Shown: positions 26,084 through 35,625, counted from the first letter of the stretch. The stretch: 64,000 nt of DNA from Trinickia violacea (GCF_005280735.1 NZ_CP040077.1:3782001-3846000); one strand, 5' to 3'. Program-made: numbers and translations. The notes: generated by a model from the sequence alone, not told the origin.

Positions 26084-26947
26084 ATGTCCAGCGAGACCCT
26101 TCCGATCGTCCTTACCTTTGGCCTGTCCGACCCGACCGGCGGTTCCGGCTTGCAAGCCGACCTGCTGACGCTGGCGAGCATGGGCTGCCACGGTGTCTCC
26201 GTGCTCACCGGCTACACGGTGCGCGATTCGGCGAGCTGCGACGAAGTCACTGGCCTCGATCCCGATACGGTCGCGACGCAAGCGCGGATGCTGCTGGAAG
26301 ACATGCCGATCGCCGCGTTCAAAATCGGGGCCGCGACGCGTGCCGAGGTGGTGAGCGCGATCGCCGAAGTCGTCGCCGACTATGACGACATCCCGCTGAT
26401 CCTCGCCCCCGATTTCACGCTTGACGACGAGCACGTGCTCGCAGCCGACGAACTGCGCGAATCGATCGCCGATTTGCTCGCGCCGCAAACCACGCTGCTC
26501 ATCGCCGATCACGCCACGCTGCTCGCGCTCGCTCAACCGGACGGCGATGCCGATACGCCGACGCTCGACGCGGCGATCTCTCACCTGCTGTCGCAAGGCG
26601 CCGAATACATCTTGTCGACCGAGACCGGCACGCACCGGCTCGTCAACACGCTCTTCTCCGAAGACGGCCAATTGCGGCAGGACATGTGGGATCGCCCACC
26701 CCATCGCATCATGGGCATCACCGACACGCTCGGCGCAGCGATCGCGGCATTGCTCGCGAATGGCCAGGAGCCGGCGGAAGCGGCGCGCGAAGCGCAGGAA
26801 TACCTGTATCAGGCGGCGCGCAACGCGTTCCGCCCTGGGATGGGCGCGTATCTGCCGGACCGTTTCTTCTGGGCGCGCAACGACGAGGATGAGCAAACGC
26901 CGCCTGCCAGCGAGCCTGATGCGCCACCGGGCGAAGCTCGGCATTGA
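26084..26947 (+). CDS. ThiD-like hydroxymethylpyrimidine/pyridoxine kinase
   Basis: The 287-residue ribokinase-fold protein opens with VLTFGLSDPTGGSGLQADLLT, and GCHGVSVLTGYTVRDS follows, as in ThiD. The C-terminal anion hole reads MGITDTLGAAIAALLA, whereas ThiD usually has GTGC with a catalytic Cys. The Asp here matches the GTGD of pyridoxal and sugar kinases. It is therefore a divergent member, and phosphorylation of HMP-phosphate is uncertain. No TPP riboswitch fits in the short upstream space. A terminator follows. Confidence 0.78.
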   Translation: MSSETLPIVLTFGLSDPTGGSGLQADLLTLASMGCHGVSVLTGYTVRDSASCDEVTGLDPDTVATQARMLLEDMPIAAFKIGAATRAEVVSAIAEVVADYDDIPLILAPDFTLDDEHVLAADELRESIADLLAPQTTLLIADHATLLALAQPDGDADTPTLDAAISHLLSQGAEYILSTETGTHRLVNTLFSEDGQLRQDMWDRPPHRIMGITDTLGAAIAALLANGQEPAEAAREAQEYLYQAARNAFRPGMGAYLPDRFFWARNDEDEQTPPASEPDAPPGEARH

Positions 26948-26974
26948 GCGCACTCGCACGTAACGTACAGACGT

Positions 26975-27003
26975 AAAAAAACCCGCATCGCTGCGGGTTT
27001 TTC
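26975..27003. terminator. Bidirectional intrinsic terminator
   Basis: A seven-base perfect stem (ACCCGCA at 26981-26987, TGCGGGT at 26992-26998) is flanked by an A run on the left and a T run on the right. It ends the ThiD-like gene on the plus strand and groEL on the minus strand. Confidence 0.9.
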
Positions 27004-27078
27004 TTTGAGGGTACGCGCCTCGCGACGCGCCCCTCCATGCATTTCCAGCCGGGCCGCGAGCGCGGCCCGACACGGAAT

Positions 27079-28719
<1,641 letters not shown>

Positions 28720-28763
28720 CTTCTAACTCCTTGAAATCTTTTGAGAATACGAACCGGGGCAAG

Positions 28764-29054
28764 TTACTTCTGGACGACTGCCATGATGTCTTCTTCGCGC
28801 ATCACGAGCAGTTCGTTGCCGTCGACCTTGACGGTCTGGCCAGCGTACTTGCCGAACAGGACGCGATCGCCAACCTTCACGTCGAGGGCGATTTGCGCAC
28901 CCTTGTCATCGCGCTTGCCGGGGCCGACGGCGAGCACTTCGCCTTGATCCGGCTTTTCAGCCGCTGCGTCAGGGATCACGATGCCCGATGCGGTCTTGGT
29001 TTCTTGATCCAAACGCTTCACGATGACGCGATCGTGCAAAGGACGAAGGTTCAT
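28764..29054 (-). CDS. groES: 10-kDa co-chaperonin GroES
   Basis: The 96-residue co-chaperonin starts MNLRPLHDRVIVKRLDQETK and has the mobile loop TASGIVIP that binds GroEL, then the GKYAGQTVKVDGNELLVMREEDIMAV end. The ATG at 29054 is preceded by AGAGAGGAGT on the minus strand, a good Shine-Dalgarno. An ATG-like codon two residues upstream is not used in homologues. Confidence 0.97.
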   Translation of the reverse strand: MNLRPLHDRVIVKRLDQETKTASGIVIPDAAAEKPDQGEVLAVGPGKRDDKGAQIALDVKVGDRVLFGKYAGQTVKVDGNELLVMREEDIMAVVQK

Positions 29055-29128
29055 ACACACTCCTCTCTAGATTGAGACTGAAGAACGCTGAGTAAGCCCG
29101 CCCGGCAGAAGGCCAAGCGGAAATCTTG

Positions 29129-29155
29129 TTAGCACTCACGTGCAGCGAGTGCTAA
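29129..29155. promoter_or_regulatory. CIRCE operator (HrcA site)
   Basis: TTAGCACTC-N9-GAGTGCTAA is a perfect copy of the CIRCE inverted repeat, placed directly downstream of the -10 box and 75 bases before groES. HrcA repression of the groESL operon with heat induction is expected. Confidence 0.96.
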
Positions 29156-29183
29156 TTATATGGACGGGTTTTGACAAATTCAA
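29155..29183 (-). promoter_or_regulatory. Sigma-70-type promoter of groESL
   Basis: On the minus strand TTGAAT (29183-29178), a 17-base spacer and TATAAT (29160-29155) form a near-consensus promoter. Its -10 box abuts the CIRCE repeat, so repressor would block initiation. Confidence 0.85.
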
Positions 29184-29199
29184 GGCGGGGTGTCGAGAT

Positions 29200-29236
29200 T
29201 CACCTAACTTGGAACTTTGTTCACTTAACTTGGAAC
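29200..29236 (+). repeat. Two 16-bp direct repeats, possible transposon-end relic
   Basis: TCACCTAACTTGGAAC at 29200-29215 and TCACTTAACTTGGAAC at 29221-29236 differ by one base and lie 21 bases apart. Multiple short terminal repeats next to a TGT trinucleotide (29191) resemble the ends of IS21-type elements. No transposase or matching opposite end was found in the window. Confidence 0.5.
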
Positions 29237-29799
29237 CCGGCGCCTGCAGCGGAAACCCGTGAGATAAAATTTATCACATAAAATCAAATGGTTACATTTA
29301 TCGCCTTACGCTTTCGCACCTCGGCAGAAGCGAAGGCGCGCCGAGTCTCGTACGATTTGAGCCACGTGGTAGCCCCCCGATCCAAACATAGGGAAATCCC
29401 GCAGATCCCATACAAATTTCATGGAAGTTCTGCAAGTCAGCCAAGAGCCTCCAGAGTCAGTCGGGCCTCGCGGGGCTGAAGACTGGCAGCGGCTTCAGCA
29501 GAAGGCGGTCGCTCGTCAAGCGTGGGGCACAAGCTGGCGCGAACGTCAGCAAACTTTGTCCTGCTTCATAACACCGATCCGTTCGAGATGCTGCGCACGC
29601 AGACCTTATCGCAGGCTGCTCTGGAGCACCCTTACCCCGCTGACAGTTTTCTGCGGTTCCGCGCAGACAGGAACGGAATAAATGAGGCGCTCGCACGTTT
29701 ACGTCCTAGCGGCTTTTCGTGTTGAAGAATTGCAGACTCTCAGAGCTTTCCCCAGCCGCGCCAGCAGCTGGGGTGGTCCGCAAGGGAAGGAGGTGCCCT
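29237..29799. other. Gene-free stretch at the housekeeping/accessory junction
   Basis: About 560 bases between the groESL promoter region and the secreted propeller gene hold only short, overlapping frames without ribosome binding sites or recognisable products. A small AT-rich patch (29265-29290) with GATAAAATTTATCAC is present. The stretch is probably debris from insertion or replacement. Confidence 0.45.
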
Positions 29800-30960
29800 A
29801 TGAAAGCTTCGCCGCAGTTGTCTGCCCGTGAATCACCCACCGCGCTCCTACGTCCACCGAAACCCCGTCGCCCGTTCCGCTTCACCCCGGTACATCTGCG
29901 CGCCGCCATAAGCGGCATCGGCCTCGCCGTGCTGTCGTTTGGATTCTCGATTGCTAGCGGGGAGCCGATTATTCCGCCGACATCGACAGTCGCTTCGACG
30001 GTTCCAACCAATCTTGATCTCAATCCGTACGGCATTGCTTTCGTGCCCAGCGGCGTGCCGTCGGGCAGCGCGCTGCAGCCTGGGGACGTTCTGGTGTCCA
30101 ACTTCAACGCCGCGTCGAACCAGCAAGGCACGGGAACGACCATCGTGAAGCTTGTGACCGACAGCAAGCCGGTAACCTTCTTCCAGGGACAAAATCTGGG
30201 TCTCACCACCGCACTCGCGGTGCTCAAGAGCGGCTTTGTGCTGGTCGGCAATCTTCCGACCACAAACGGCGCGATCACCTCAACCGGCTCGCTATTGGTG
30301 ATCAATCCGCAGGGCGGACTTCTCAGCGAACTGAAAGATCGAACTCTCCTGGACGGTCCGTGGGACATGACGGTCATCAGCGATCAGGGGTCGCAGGTCA
30401 CCGCGTTCGTCTCGAACGTCCTGAACGGAACCGTGGCAAGGATCAATATCAGCATTGGCACGAGCGGCGCGACGCTCTTGATGAATAGCTCGCGCATCAT
30501 TGCCTCCGGCTACATGCACCGGCCCGATCCCGCCGCGCTCGTTCTCGGCCCCACGGGACTGGCCTATGACGCTGCCCACGACGTGCTTTACGTCGCATCA
30601 ACCGCCGACAACAAGGTGTTCGCAATCTTGGGCGCTGCGGCGCGCAAGCACGATAACGGTCCAGGAACGGTGATTTATCAGGATAATGATCACCTTCGCG
30701 GGCCACTGGCATTGGCGCTTGCGCCGAATGGAGATCTGGTGACATCGAATGGCGATGCGATCAATCCTGACCCGAACCAATCGAGCGAAATCGTCGAGTT
30801 TACGCCCAACGGGCAATTCGTCGCGCAGATGCAGGTCGACCCGACGCCAGGCTCCGCATTCGGCCTCGCATTCGGGTTGAGCAGCAGTGGTCAGTCACAG
30901 TTCGCGACAGTCAACGACAACACGAATTCGGCGACTGTCTGGACATTGCGTGGCAATTGA
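29800..30960 (+). CDS. Secreted NHL/YVTN-like beta-propeller protein
   Basis: The 386-residue product starts at ATG 29800 after a strong GGAGGTG. An Arg/Pro-rich N-terminus leads into a hydrophobic segment (near residues 37-57, ISGIGLAVLSFGFSIASG) that could be an uncleaved or atypical signal. The remainder contains repeated four-strand blade patterns (NPYGIAFVPSG, GPTGLAYDAAHDVLYVAST, GPLALALAPNGDLVTSNGD). Such proteins are periplasmic or exported scaffolds or lactonase-like enzymes; the substrate is unknown. It heads the accessory region and resembles the product at 41541-42623 in overall type. Confidence 0.7.
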   Translation: MKASPQLSARESPTALLRPPKPRRPFRFTPVHLRAAISGIGLAVLSFGFSIASGEPIIPPTSTVASTVPTNLDLNPYGIAFVPSGVPSGSALQPGDVLVSNFNAASNQQGTGTTIVKLVTDSKPVTFFQGQNLGLTTALAVLKSGFVLVGNLPTTNGAITSTGSLLVINPQGGLLSELKDRTLLDGPWDMTVISDQGSQVTAFVSNVLNGTVARINISIGTSGATLLMNSSRIIASGYMHRPDPAALVLGPTGLAYDAAHDVLYVASTADNKVFAILGAAARKHDNGPGTVIYQDNDHLRGPLALALAPNGDLVTSNGDAINPDPNQSSEIVEFTPNGQFVAQMQVDPTPGSAFGLAFGLSSSGQSQFATVNDNTNSATVWTLRGN

Positions 30961-31058
30961 CCTTCGGGAAGGACGGTTCCACCAGTATCTGGCGTGCATT
31001 AGCGCCGAACCTTGTCTGCCCTATCTGCCCAGACACGATGAAAACTCGTTGAAGACGA

Positions 31059-31083
31059 CCCGGCGACGGACTCCGTCGCCGGG
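31059..31083. terminator. Strong GC hairpin after the propeller gene
   Basis: CCCGGCGACGGA and TCCGTCGCCGGG form a perfect 12-base inverted repeat around one central base, folding to a 10-bp stem with a five-base loop. No T run follows, so it is either a Rho-assisted end or an mRNA-stabilising hairpin. Confidence 0.5.
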
Positions 31084-31166
31084 CGAGTCAATTGCCAACT
31101 ACGCATGACTCGGTGACAACGTGGTTTGCTAGACCTTCGTTGTAAGAGACTTGCTGTCAGTGCGGC

Positions 31167-31337
31167 TTATTGCGCGCGGTAATCGGCCACGCGCTCGGCC
31201 GCCCCCGAGTCCGTCTTCAGCCAAATGAGCGTGGCTGCGCACTTCGTGACGGACAATTCATTGTCGGCAAACGCCGATAGCAGCCGTAAATCTCGCTCGG
31301 CCAAGTCTCGCCCGCTCCGGTCCCTATCGTTGTTCAT
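31167..31337 (-). CDS. Small hypothetical protein
   Basis: A 56-residue acidic/basic mixed peptide starts at ATG 31337 with GGGAGGTT eleven bases upstream on the minus strand. It contains ERDLRLLSAFADNELSVTKC but no known domain or signal peptide. It may be translated with the glycine-zipper lipoprotein gene 88 bases upstream. The call rests on the Shine-Dalgarno and spacing only. Confidence 0.35.
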   Translation of the reverse strand: MNNDRDRSGRDLAERDLRLLSAFADNELSVTKCAATLIWLKTDSGAAERVADYRAQ

Positions 31338-31425
31338 TGCTTGATTGGAACCTCCCCCGTGCTCGATAGAGTTCTGAGCGAACTCGTCGCAATCCGATTC
31401 CAGAATGCCAGCCCACTTATCAGCC

Positions 31426-31935
31426 TCAACTTGCCGGCGGTGGCGGTGGCGGTGGAGGCACGCTTGGGGGCGGCGGCACATAGGGCCGCCCCGCGGGCGC
31501 AACCATCATGTGCCCGCGGACCGGGACCCGATTGCCCGCGGCATACATGCACTGGACATACGCAAAGTCGTAGCGGCGCTGCACGTTGTAGGCTGAGCTT
31601 TGTGCGGCGCCGACCCCGAACGCGCTCCCGACGAGCAGGCCGGCGCCTGCGCCCACGGCCGCGCCGGTCCCTCCATTGAACGCCGCGCCCGCAGCCGCGC
31701 CGAGTGCGGTTCCGACGGCGGCGCTCCCCACCGCGCTCGCTGTTGCCGCCTGGTTGGTCGACACGCCGCCCACCTGGCTGAACGCATATTGCCGGCATGA
31801 GGCATCGTCCGCTCGGAACTGGTCGAATGTCTTTCCGGTACCGGGCAGCGCCATCACGCTCGGAGCGGTCGGCAGGACGGAGCACGCGCTGGCACAAGCC
31901 AGCGAGGCAAGCAAGGAAAGCCTGGAATATTTCAT
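31426..31935 (-). CDS. Glycine-zipper lipoprotein
   Basis: The 169-residue product begins MKYSRLSLLASLACASAC, a lipoprotein signal with Cys at residue 18. After a soluble part (DDASCRQYAF) comes a glycine-zipper stretch around residues 70-105 (ALGAAAGAAFNGGTGAAVG, then AGAGLLVGSAFG), followed by YDFAYVQCMYAAGNRVP and a proline-rich tail. This is the architecture of outer-membrane glycine-zipper proteins common in Burkholderia. I start at ATG 31935; the open frame extends 102 residues further but has no signal there. It opens a run of four small envelope genes. Confidence 0.78.
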   Translation of the reverse strand: MKYSRLSLLASLACASACSVLPTAPSVMALPGTGKTFDQFRADDASCRQYAFSQVGGVSTNQAATASAVGSAAVGTALGAAAGAAFNGGTGAAVGAGAGLLVGSAFGVGAAQSSAYNVQRRYDFAYVQCMYAAGNRVPVRGHMMVAPAGRPYVPPPPSVPPPPPPPPAS

Positions 31936-31960
31936 GGCGCTTTGAACATCCAGTTGATCG

Positions 31961-32290
31961 TCAACGGGAAGACGAGGGCTGCGAAGGCACCTCTCGCCAC
32001 CCGCCAGGGCACTGCTTCGCGTAGGGGTAGTAGGCCCTGGATGCATCGCAGTAGTACCAGGAGCCGCTGGGTTGGCCCGGACCGGCTGACGACTGCCCTT
32101 GTTCGACATAGCGCACAGGAGCGACCGGCACGGCGACGACGGGCGGATAGTAGTACGGGAACGGAGCGAACGGATAGAAGAAAGGGGCGCCCACACCGAC
32201 AAAGACCCGGACGCGTCCGGCATCTGCCGACCCTGACGCACAGGCGGCGGCCAGCGCCACCAACATGACGAAAATCTTCCGGCTTTTCAC
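31961..32290 (-). CDS. Small exported Pro/Tyr-rich protein
   Basis: The 109-residue product starts with GTG at 32290, preceded by AGGAGT. It has an N-terminal signal (MKSRKIFVMLVALAAACASG), a Pro/Tyr/Phe-rich middle (FFYPFAPFPYYYPPVVAVP) and the conserved end SWYYCDASRAYYPYAKQCPGGW, which is a motif found in many small Burkholderiales envelope proteins. It may be lipidated at Cys 17. Its function is unknown, and it lies 25 bases before the glycine-zipper gene. Confidence 0.72.
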   Translation of the reverse strand: MKSRKIFVMLVALAAACASGSADAGRVRVFVGVGAPFFYPFAPFPYYYPPVVAVPVAPVRYVEQGQSSAGPGQPSGSWYYCDASRAYYPYAKQCPGGWREVPSQPSSSR

Positions 32291-32461
32291 GACGGACTCC
32301 TGAATGGATGGGTTTGCCGTTAGCGCTGAGCCGACGTTTTTGTCGGCTTAGCGCGCCGGCTGCACTACCGCCCGCCGGACGGCCCGCGTACCGCGTTTCT
32401 GAACGGTCCCATAAGACGATCTCACGAGGGTTTCCGCAGGCGCTTCTGGATGCAGATTCGA

Positions 32462-33022
32462 CTAGTGTCGATGCATTCCGCCGAATCCATGCATGCCGCC
32501 GAATCCCCTCATCCCATCGAATCCCCTCGCACCACCGAATCCCCTCGCGCCACTGAAGCCATGCACAACTCCGAAGCCGCGCACACTACCACCCGGAAAC
32601 GGGCCATGGTGAAAGCCCGCTCCGATTGGCGTACCGAAATGGCCGTGATCCATCTGATGGAAATGATCGAAGTCGTGAAAGTGATGGAAATGATGAAAAC
32701 GATCGACAAAGATCAAGCTCACGCCCGCGCCGATGAAAACCGGCGGCCCCCACCACCACGGGTCGGGATAGGGATAGGCCGCGACCGGATACCACAGCAC
32801 GCTACCACCCTGGCTTTGCTCGAACTGCCAAGTACCGTCACTCTGCAGGCACGCGCGTCCGACCATCTGCTGCATCGTGCCATCGATTTCCGCCTGCCCT
32901 ACGACGGCGCGGCAATTCGCGCCGTAGGTCGGCACGGGTGGCTCGTCGTATGTCTGCGCGAGCGCAGGCGCCGCTAAGCCGAGACAGACGAGCAATGTCC
33001 CGAAACGAAGCAGGTTGTCCAT
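32462..33022 (-). CDS. Exported His-rich protein with glycine-rich C-terminal repeats
   Basis: The 186-residue product has a cleavable signal (MDNLLRFGTLLVCLGLAAPALAQ cleaved after ALA) and a cysteine pair region (NCRAVVGQ ... GRACLQSDGTWQFEQ) as in small secreted DUF4124-like proteins. A short hydrophobic/tryptophan stretch leads to a histidine cluster around residues 109-128 (RFHHFHHFHDFDHFHQMDH), and then a six-residue GF-GGM/A-R/H repeat. The repeats are encoded by an 18-bp DNA tandem repeat. Metal binding is likely from the His density. No Shine-Dalgarno is evident at the ATG. Confidence 0.72.
   Translation of the reverse strand: MDNLLRFGTLLVCLGLAAPALAQTYDEPPVPTYGANCRAVVGQAEIDGTMQQMVGRACLQSDGTWQFEQSQGGSVLWYPVAAYPYPDPWWWGPPVFIGAGVSLIFVDRFHHFHHFHDFDHFHQMDHGHFGTPIGAGFHHGPFPGGSVRGFGVVHGFSGARGFGGARGFDGMRGFGGMHGFGGMHRH
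32482..32553 (+). repeat. 18-bp tandem repeat inside the His-rich gene
   Basis: Four consecutive 18-bp units begin at 32482, 32500, 32518 and 32536, each starting CGAATCC, with partial units on both sides. On the coding (minus) strand each unit encodes a six-residue GFGGMH/GFGGAR-type repeat. Copy number could vary by slippage. Confidence 0.85.
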
Positions 33023-33247
33023 GATGTATGGTCACATGAAACCCCGACGTTTTCGACGTCGTGTCAGCGGCGTCGCCTAGCACATCGGTGTGCTTGCTCA
33101 AACTCGCGCCGCGGGGATAGCTGCCTTACCGGCTTGCCGCTCGGGACGTGGTTGCCTGATGAGTAAACGATGTCACTCACCGGTTTGTTCCAGGGCCGCG
33201 CGTTCGAGTGGAGGATTGGGGAGGTGCTGTCCGTTGCGTGATTCCGC

Positions 33248-33679
33248 TTATTTGTGCACACCACCTCCGTGCGATCCGCTCGCTCCCGACGGTTGGAAGT
33301 CGCTACCGAAACCGCTTGAGCCGTGCCCGCCGCCGTGGCCTTCGCCGCGCCCTCCGCCGCGCAAGCCGCCAGCTATAGCGCCGCCATGATGAAAGTCGTG
33401 GTCATGGTCATGGCCGCGATGAAAATCGAAGTCATGGTCATGGTCATGGTCATGATCGTGGTGATGGTGAAAGTGGTCGATGTCGACAAAGCCGATAAAG
33501 CCTCCCCCGTAAGGGTACCCATAGTCGGGGCCACAGTAGTATTCAGCGCCCGCAGGATTAGTCATCATGTACTCCTGATCACAGGAGTACATCGACGTGT
33601 CGTAAGGCACCGCGGTACAGGCGCCCAACACCGCGGCTGCAAACACCCCTGTCAAAGAGGGCAATATCACGTGCTGCAC
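33248..33679 (-). CDS. Lipoprotein with HD-repeat metal-binding segment
   Basis: The 143-residue product starts with GTG at 33679 seven bases after GAGGT. The signal ends in the lipobox VLGAC (Cys near residue 21), followed by paired cysteines (YSCDQEY, EYYCGPDY). A long His/Asp tract occupies residues 68-98 (HFHHHHDHDHDHDHDFDF, then HRGHDHDHDFHH). The tail is Gly/Ser/His-rich. The His-Asp alternation strongly suggests zinc, nickel or copper binding at the outer surface. Function otherwise unknown. Confidence 0.72.
   Translation of the reverse strand: MQHVILPSLTGVFAAAVLGACTAVPYDTSMYSCDQEYMMTNPAGAEYYCGPDYGYPYGGGFIGFVDIDHFHHHHDHDHDHDHDFDFHRGHDHDHDFHHGGAIAGGLRGGGRGEGHGGGHGSSGFGSDFQPSGASGSHGGGVHK
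33431..33454 (+). repeat. Hexamer tandem repeat coding for His-Asp
   Basis: Four perfect copies of GTCATG are followed by degenerate copies. Read on the minus strand as CAT GAC, they encode the His-Asp tract of the lipoprotein at 33248-33679. Confidence 0.85.
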
Positions 33680-33956
33680 GGTAAGACCTCATCTGATGTT
33701 GCGGAACGACTCCGCTAGAAATTTAGACCGCGGCGCGACCTGCATGTCCGCCGGCAGTGAAGCGGAAATTCATTACCGCGTGTGACAGAACGAGGTCGTT
33801 AGCGCTCCTCAATCCTCGCGCGCGCTCATCGCCCTCGCGCAAGCAACGGCTTAAACTTCCAGCACTTTTCTCACGAATCGCATTGGTCAGGAGTCCGTTC
33901 CAGACAGCTGGCGTCCGAATCCCGACGACATGCGGCTTACAACGTGCCCGTAGTGA

Positions 33957-34100
33957 TCAATATCCGCCACCACTGCTGCTTTCGCTGGCGCTACTAGCCG
34001 CCGCCGCACTGTTGTCATGCGTGCCCGCGTTTGAAGGGGATGCCGTAAAGGTGACCGCCAAAACCATTAGGATGGCGACTAACAGCTTGATTGCATTCAT
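33957..34100 (-). CDS. 47-residue exported peptide
   Basis: ATG at 34100 is preceded by ACAGGAGACC, an excellent Shine-Dalgarno eight bases away. The peptide starts MNAIKLLVAILMVLAVTFTA, a clear signal peptide cleaved near SNA, leaving about 22 residues rich in Ala, Ser and Gly (for example SSASESSSGGGY). It lies upstream, on the same strand, of the His-rich lipoprotein gene. No family is recognised. The combination of a good start, a signal and a stop at 33957 makes a real gene likely. Confidence 0.7.
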   Translation of the reverse strand: MNAIKLLVAILMVLAVTFTASPSNAGTHDNSAAAASSASESSSGGGY

Positions 34101-34607
34101 TTTGGTCTCCTGTAGGCGCGACTAACGCCCATTGCCCGACTGCGGGCCTCTTCATGTGTCATATGCCGGTGAGGCATTCATCCTTCGCGGCTTCTAGACC
34201 GAGGTTAACCAGAACAGAAGTACTCGTTTGCTCACTGGCGCTTCTTGACGCTCATATTCATCAAACTACAGGCCGGGGTTGCCTTTGCTAATTGCGTCGG
34301 CGCCCGCCGTAGCGCATTTCGCGTCGAGGGTGCCGTCGCTCGAACTTCGCCAGACACAATTGCCGAGCCGAAAACGTGAAGGCCTCCGCAGTCTTCGTTG
34401 ATCCAAGTTTCCGTCATTCCGCCTTGTGCGCACTCGTCAAACGCGTGGCATCAAAACCCGTGCGGCAGTCAGCAGGATCGGCGCGCTCGGTGTAGGGTTC
34501 CTTCGAGTTCGGCAACCAACGCCGGCGCAGCACACCGCCCGATGAGTGGCAGGACTACAACTGGTAAACGTTCTTCGCCACCAGGATATTCCGCCTTCGA
34601 TGGTTTA
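34101..34607. other. Gap before chrBA
   Basis: About 500 bases with no convincing gene on either strand. A 61-codon minus-strand frame (34232-34417) has no ribosome binding site or recognisable domain. The stretch probably carries the leader of the 47-residue peptide gene and upstream control DNA of chrB. Confidence 0.4.
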
Positions 34608-34644
34608 CTTGTAGACTATGCTACAAGCGAGTAGCTTACTCTAC
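34608..34644 (+). promoter_or_regulatory. Paired dyad operators before chrB
   Basis: CTTGTAG-N6-CTACAAG (34608-34627) is a perfect seven-base dyad, and a related GTAG-N6-CTAC (34631-34644) follows with centres 20 bases apart, ending at the chrB start. Two helical-phase sites on one DNA face suit a dimeric autoregulator such as ChrB. Confidence 0.7.
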
Positions 34645-35625
34645 ATGAACGTTTATCTGACCTGGTCGATCCTCGTCCTGACACTTCCCACCGAGAGCGC
34701 GACGGCGCGCATGCGCTTCTGGCGCGCACTTAAAGCCAAAGGCTGCGCCGTTCTGCGGGACGGTATCTATCTGCTGCCTTACACCGCTGAACGAGAAGGC
34801 ATGCTGCGCGAGCTAGCCACCGCCATTGCTGAAAGCGGTGGCACCGCTCATCTGCTGCGCGCGCCCAGCCTCGATGCCTCGCAGGAGGCGGAATTCCGCA
34901 CGCTGTTCGATCGCGCCGACGAGTACGACGGGCTCATCCACGCGCTTGCCGATGCTCGCAAGACCGTTTCCGACCAGTCCGCCGCCGATTTGACGAAACT
35001 GCTGCGGCGGCTGCGCAAGGACTACGAAACCATCGTCGCGATCGACTATTTCCCAGGTGAAGCAGCCACTCGCGCCGGGGTGGCCTGGCAGGATTTCGTG
35101 GCGCACGTCGACACGGTGCTGTCGCCGGGAGAGCCGCACGCGGCGGACCGTGCAATCCGATCGTTAGCGATCACCGACTATCAGGACCGCACATGGGCAA
35201 CGCGCAGGCGCCCATGGGTCGACCGCGTGGCAAGTGCTTGGCTGATCGGCCGCTTCATCGACCGCAACGCACGCTTCATCTGGCTCACATCGCCGGATGC
35301 CTGCCCGGCCGATGCGCTGGGCTTCGATTTCGATGGCGCGGCCTTCACCCATGTGGGCGAGCGCGTCACGTTCGAGGTGTTGCTCACGAGCTTCGGCCTG
35401 GACCAGGACCCTGCGCTGCTGCGGCTCGGCGCGATGGTCCATGCACTCGACGTGGGCGGTGCGCCCGTGCCGGAGGCAACCGGCTTTGAAGCCATCATGG
35501 CGGGTGCCCGCGAGCGCACGGCCGACGACGATCAGTTGCTGGACGAAATGAGCCGCGTGCTCGATTCGATCTACACGCATTTCGCAGCGAACGCGAAGAA
35601 CAGCGATACGGGAAGCCGCTCATGA
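34645..35625 (+). CDS. chrB: ChrB chromate-resistance regulator
   Basis: ChrB senses chromate and controls chrA. The 326-residue product starts MNVYLTWSILVLTLPTES, with the typical N-terminal RMRFWRALKAKGCAVLRDGIYLLP and C-terminal TWATRRRPWVDRVASAWLIGRFID, then FDFDGAAFTHVGERVTFEVLL, all ChrB landmarks. I start at ATG 34645 rather than the upstream ATG at 34618, which lies inside the dyad operator. Its stop overlaps the chrA start by four bases (ATGA). Confidence 0.93.
   Translation: MNVYLTWSILVLTLPTESATARMRFWRALKAKGCAVLRDGIYLLPYTAEREGMLRELATAIAESGGTAHLLRAPSLDASQEAEFRTLFDRADEYDGLIHALADARKTVSDQSAADLTKLLRRLRKDYETIVAIDYFPGEAATRAGVAWQDFVAHVDTVLSPGEPHAADRAIRSLAITDYQDRTWATRRRPWVDRVASAWLIGRFIDRNARFIWLTSPDACPADALGFDFDGAAFTHVGERVTFEVLLTSFGLDQDPALLRLGAMVHALDVGGAPVPEATGFEAIMAGARERTADDDQLLDEMSRVLDSIYTHFAANAKNSDTGSRS

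Noticed and set aside
29719..29799. Upstream extension of the propeller gene
   Set aside because: The ATG at 29800 has a strong GGAGGTG, while the upstream ATG has none and lacks a signal sequence.
32482..33454. Repeats considered as a CRISPR-like array
   Set aside because: Units are 18 and 6 bases, contiguous without spacers, and in frame within genes encoding GFGG and His-Asp repeats.
34232..34417. 61-codon minus-strand frame upstream of chrB
   Set aside because: No ribosome binding site or signal; composition unremarkable.
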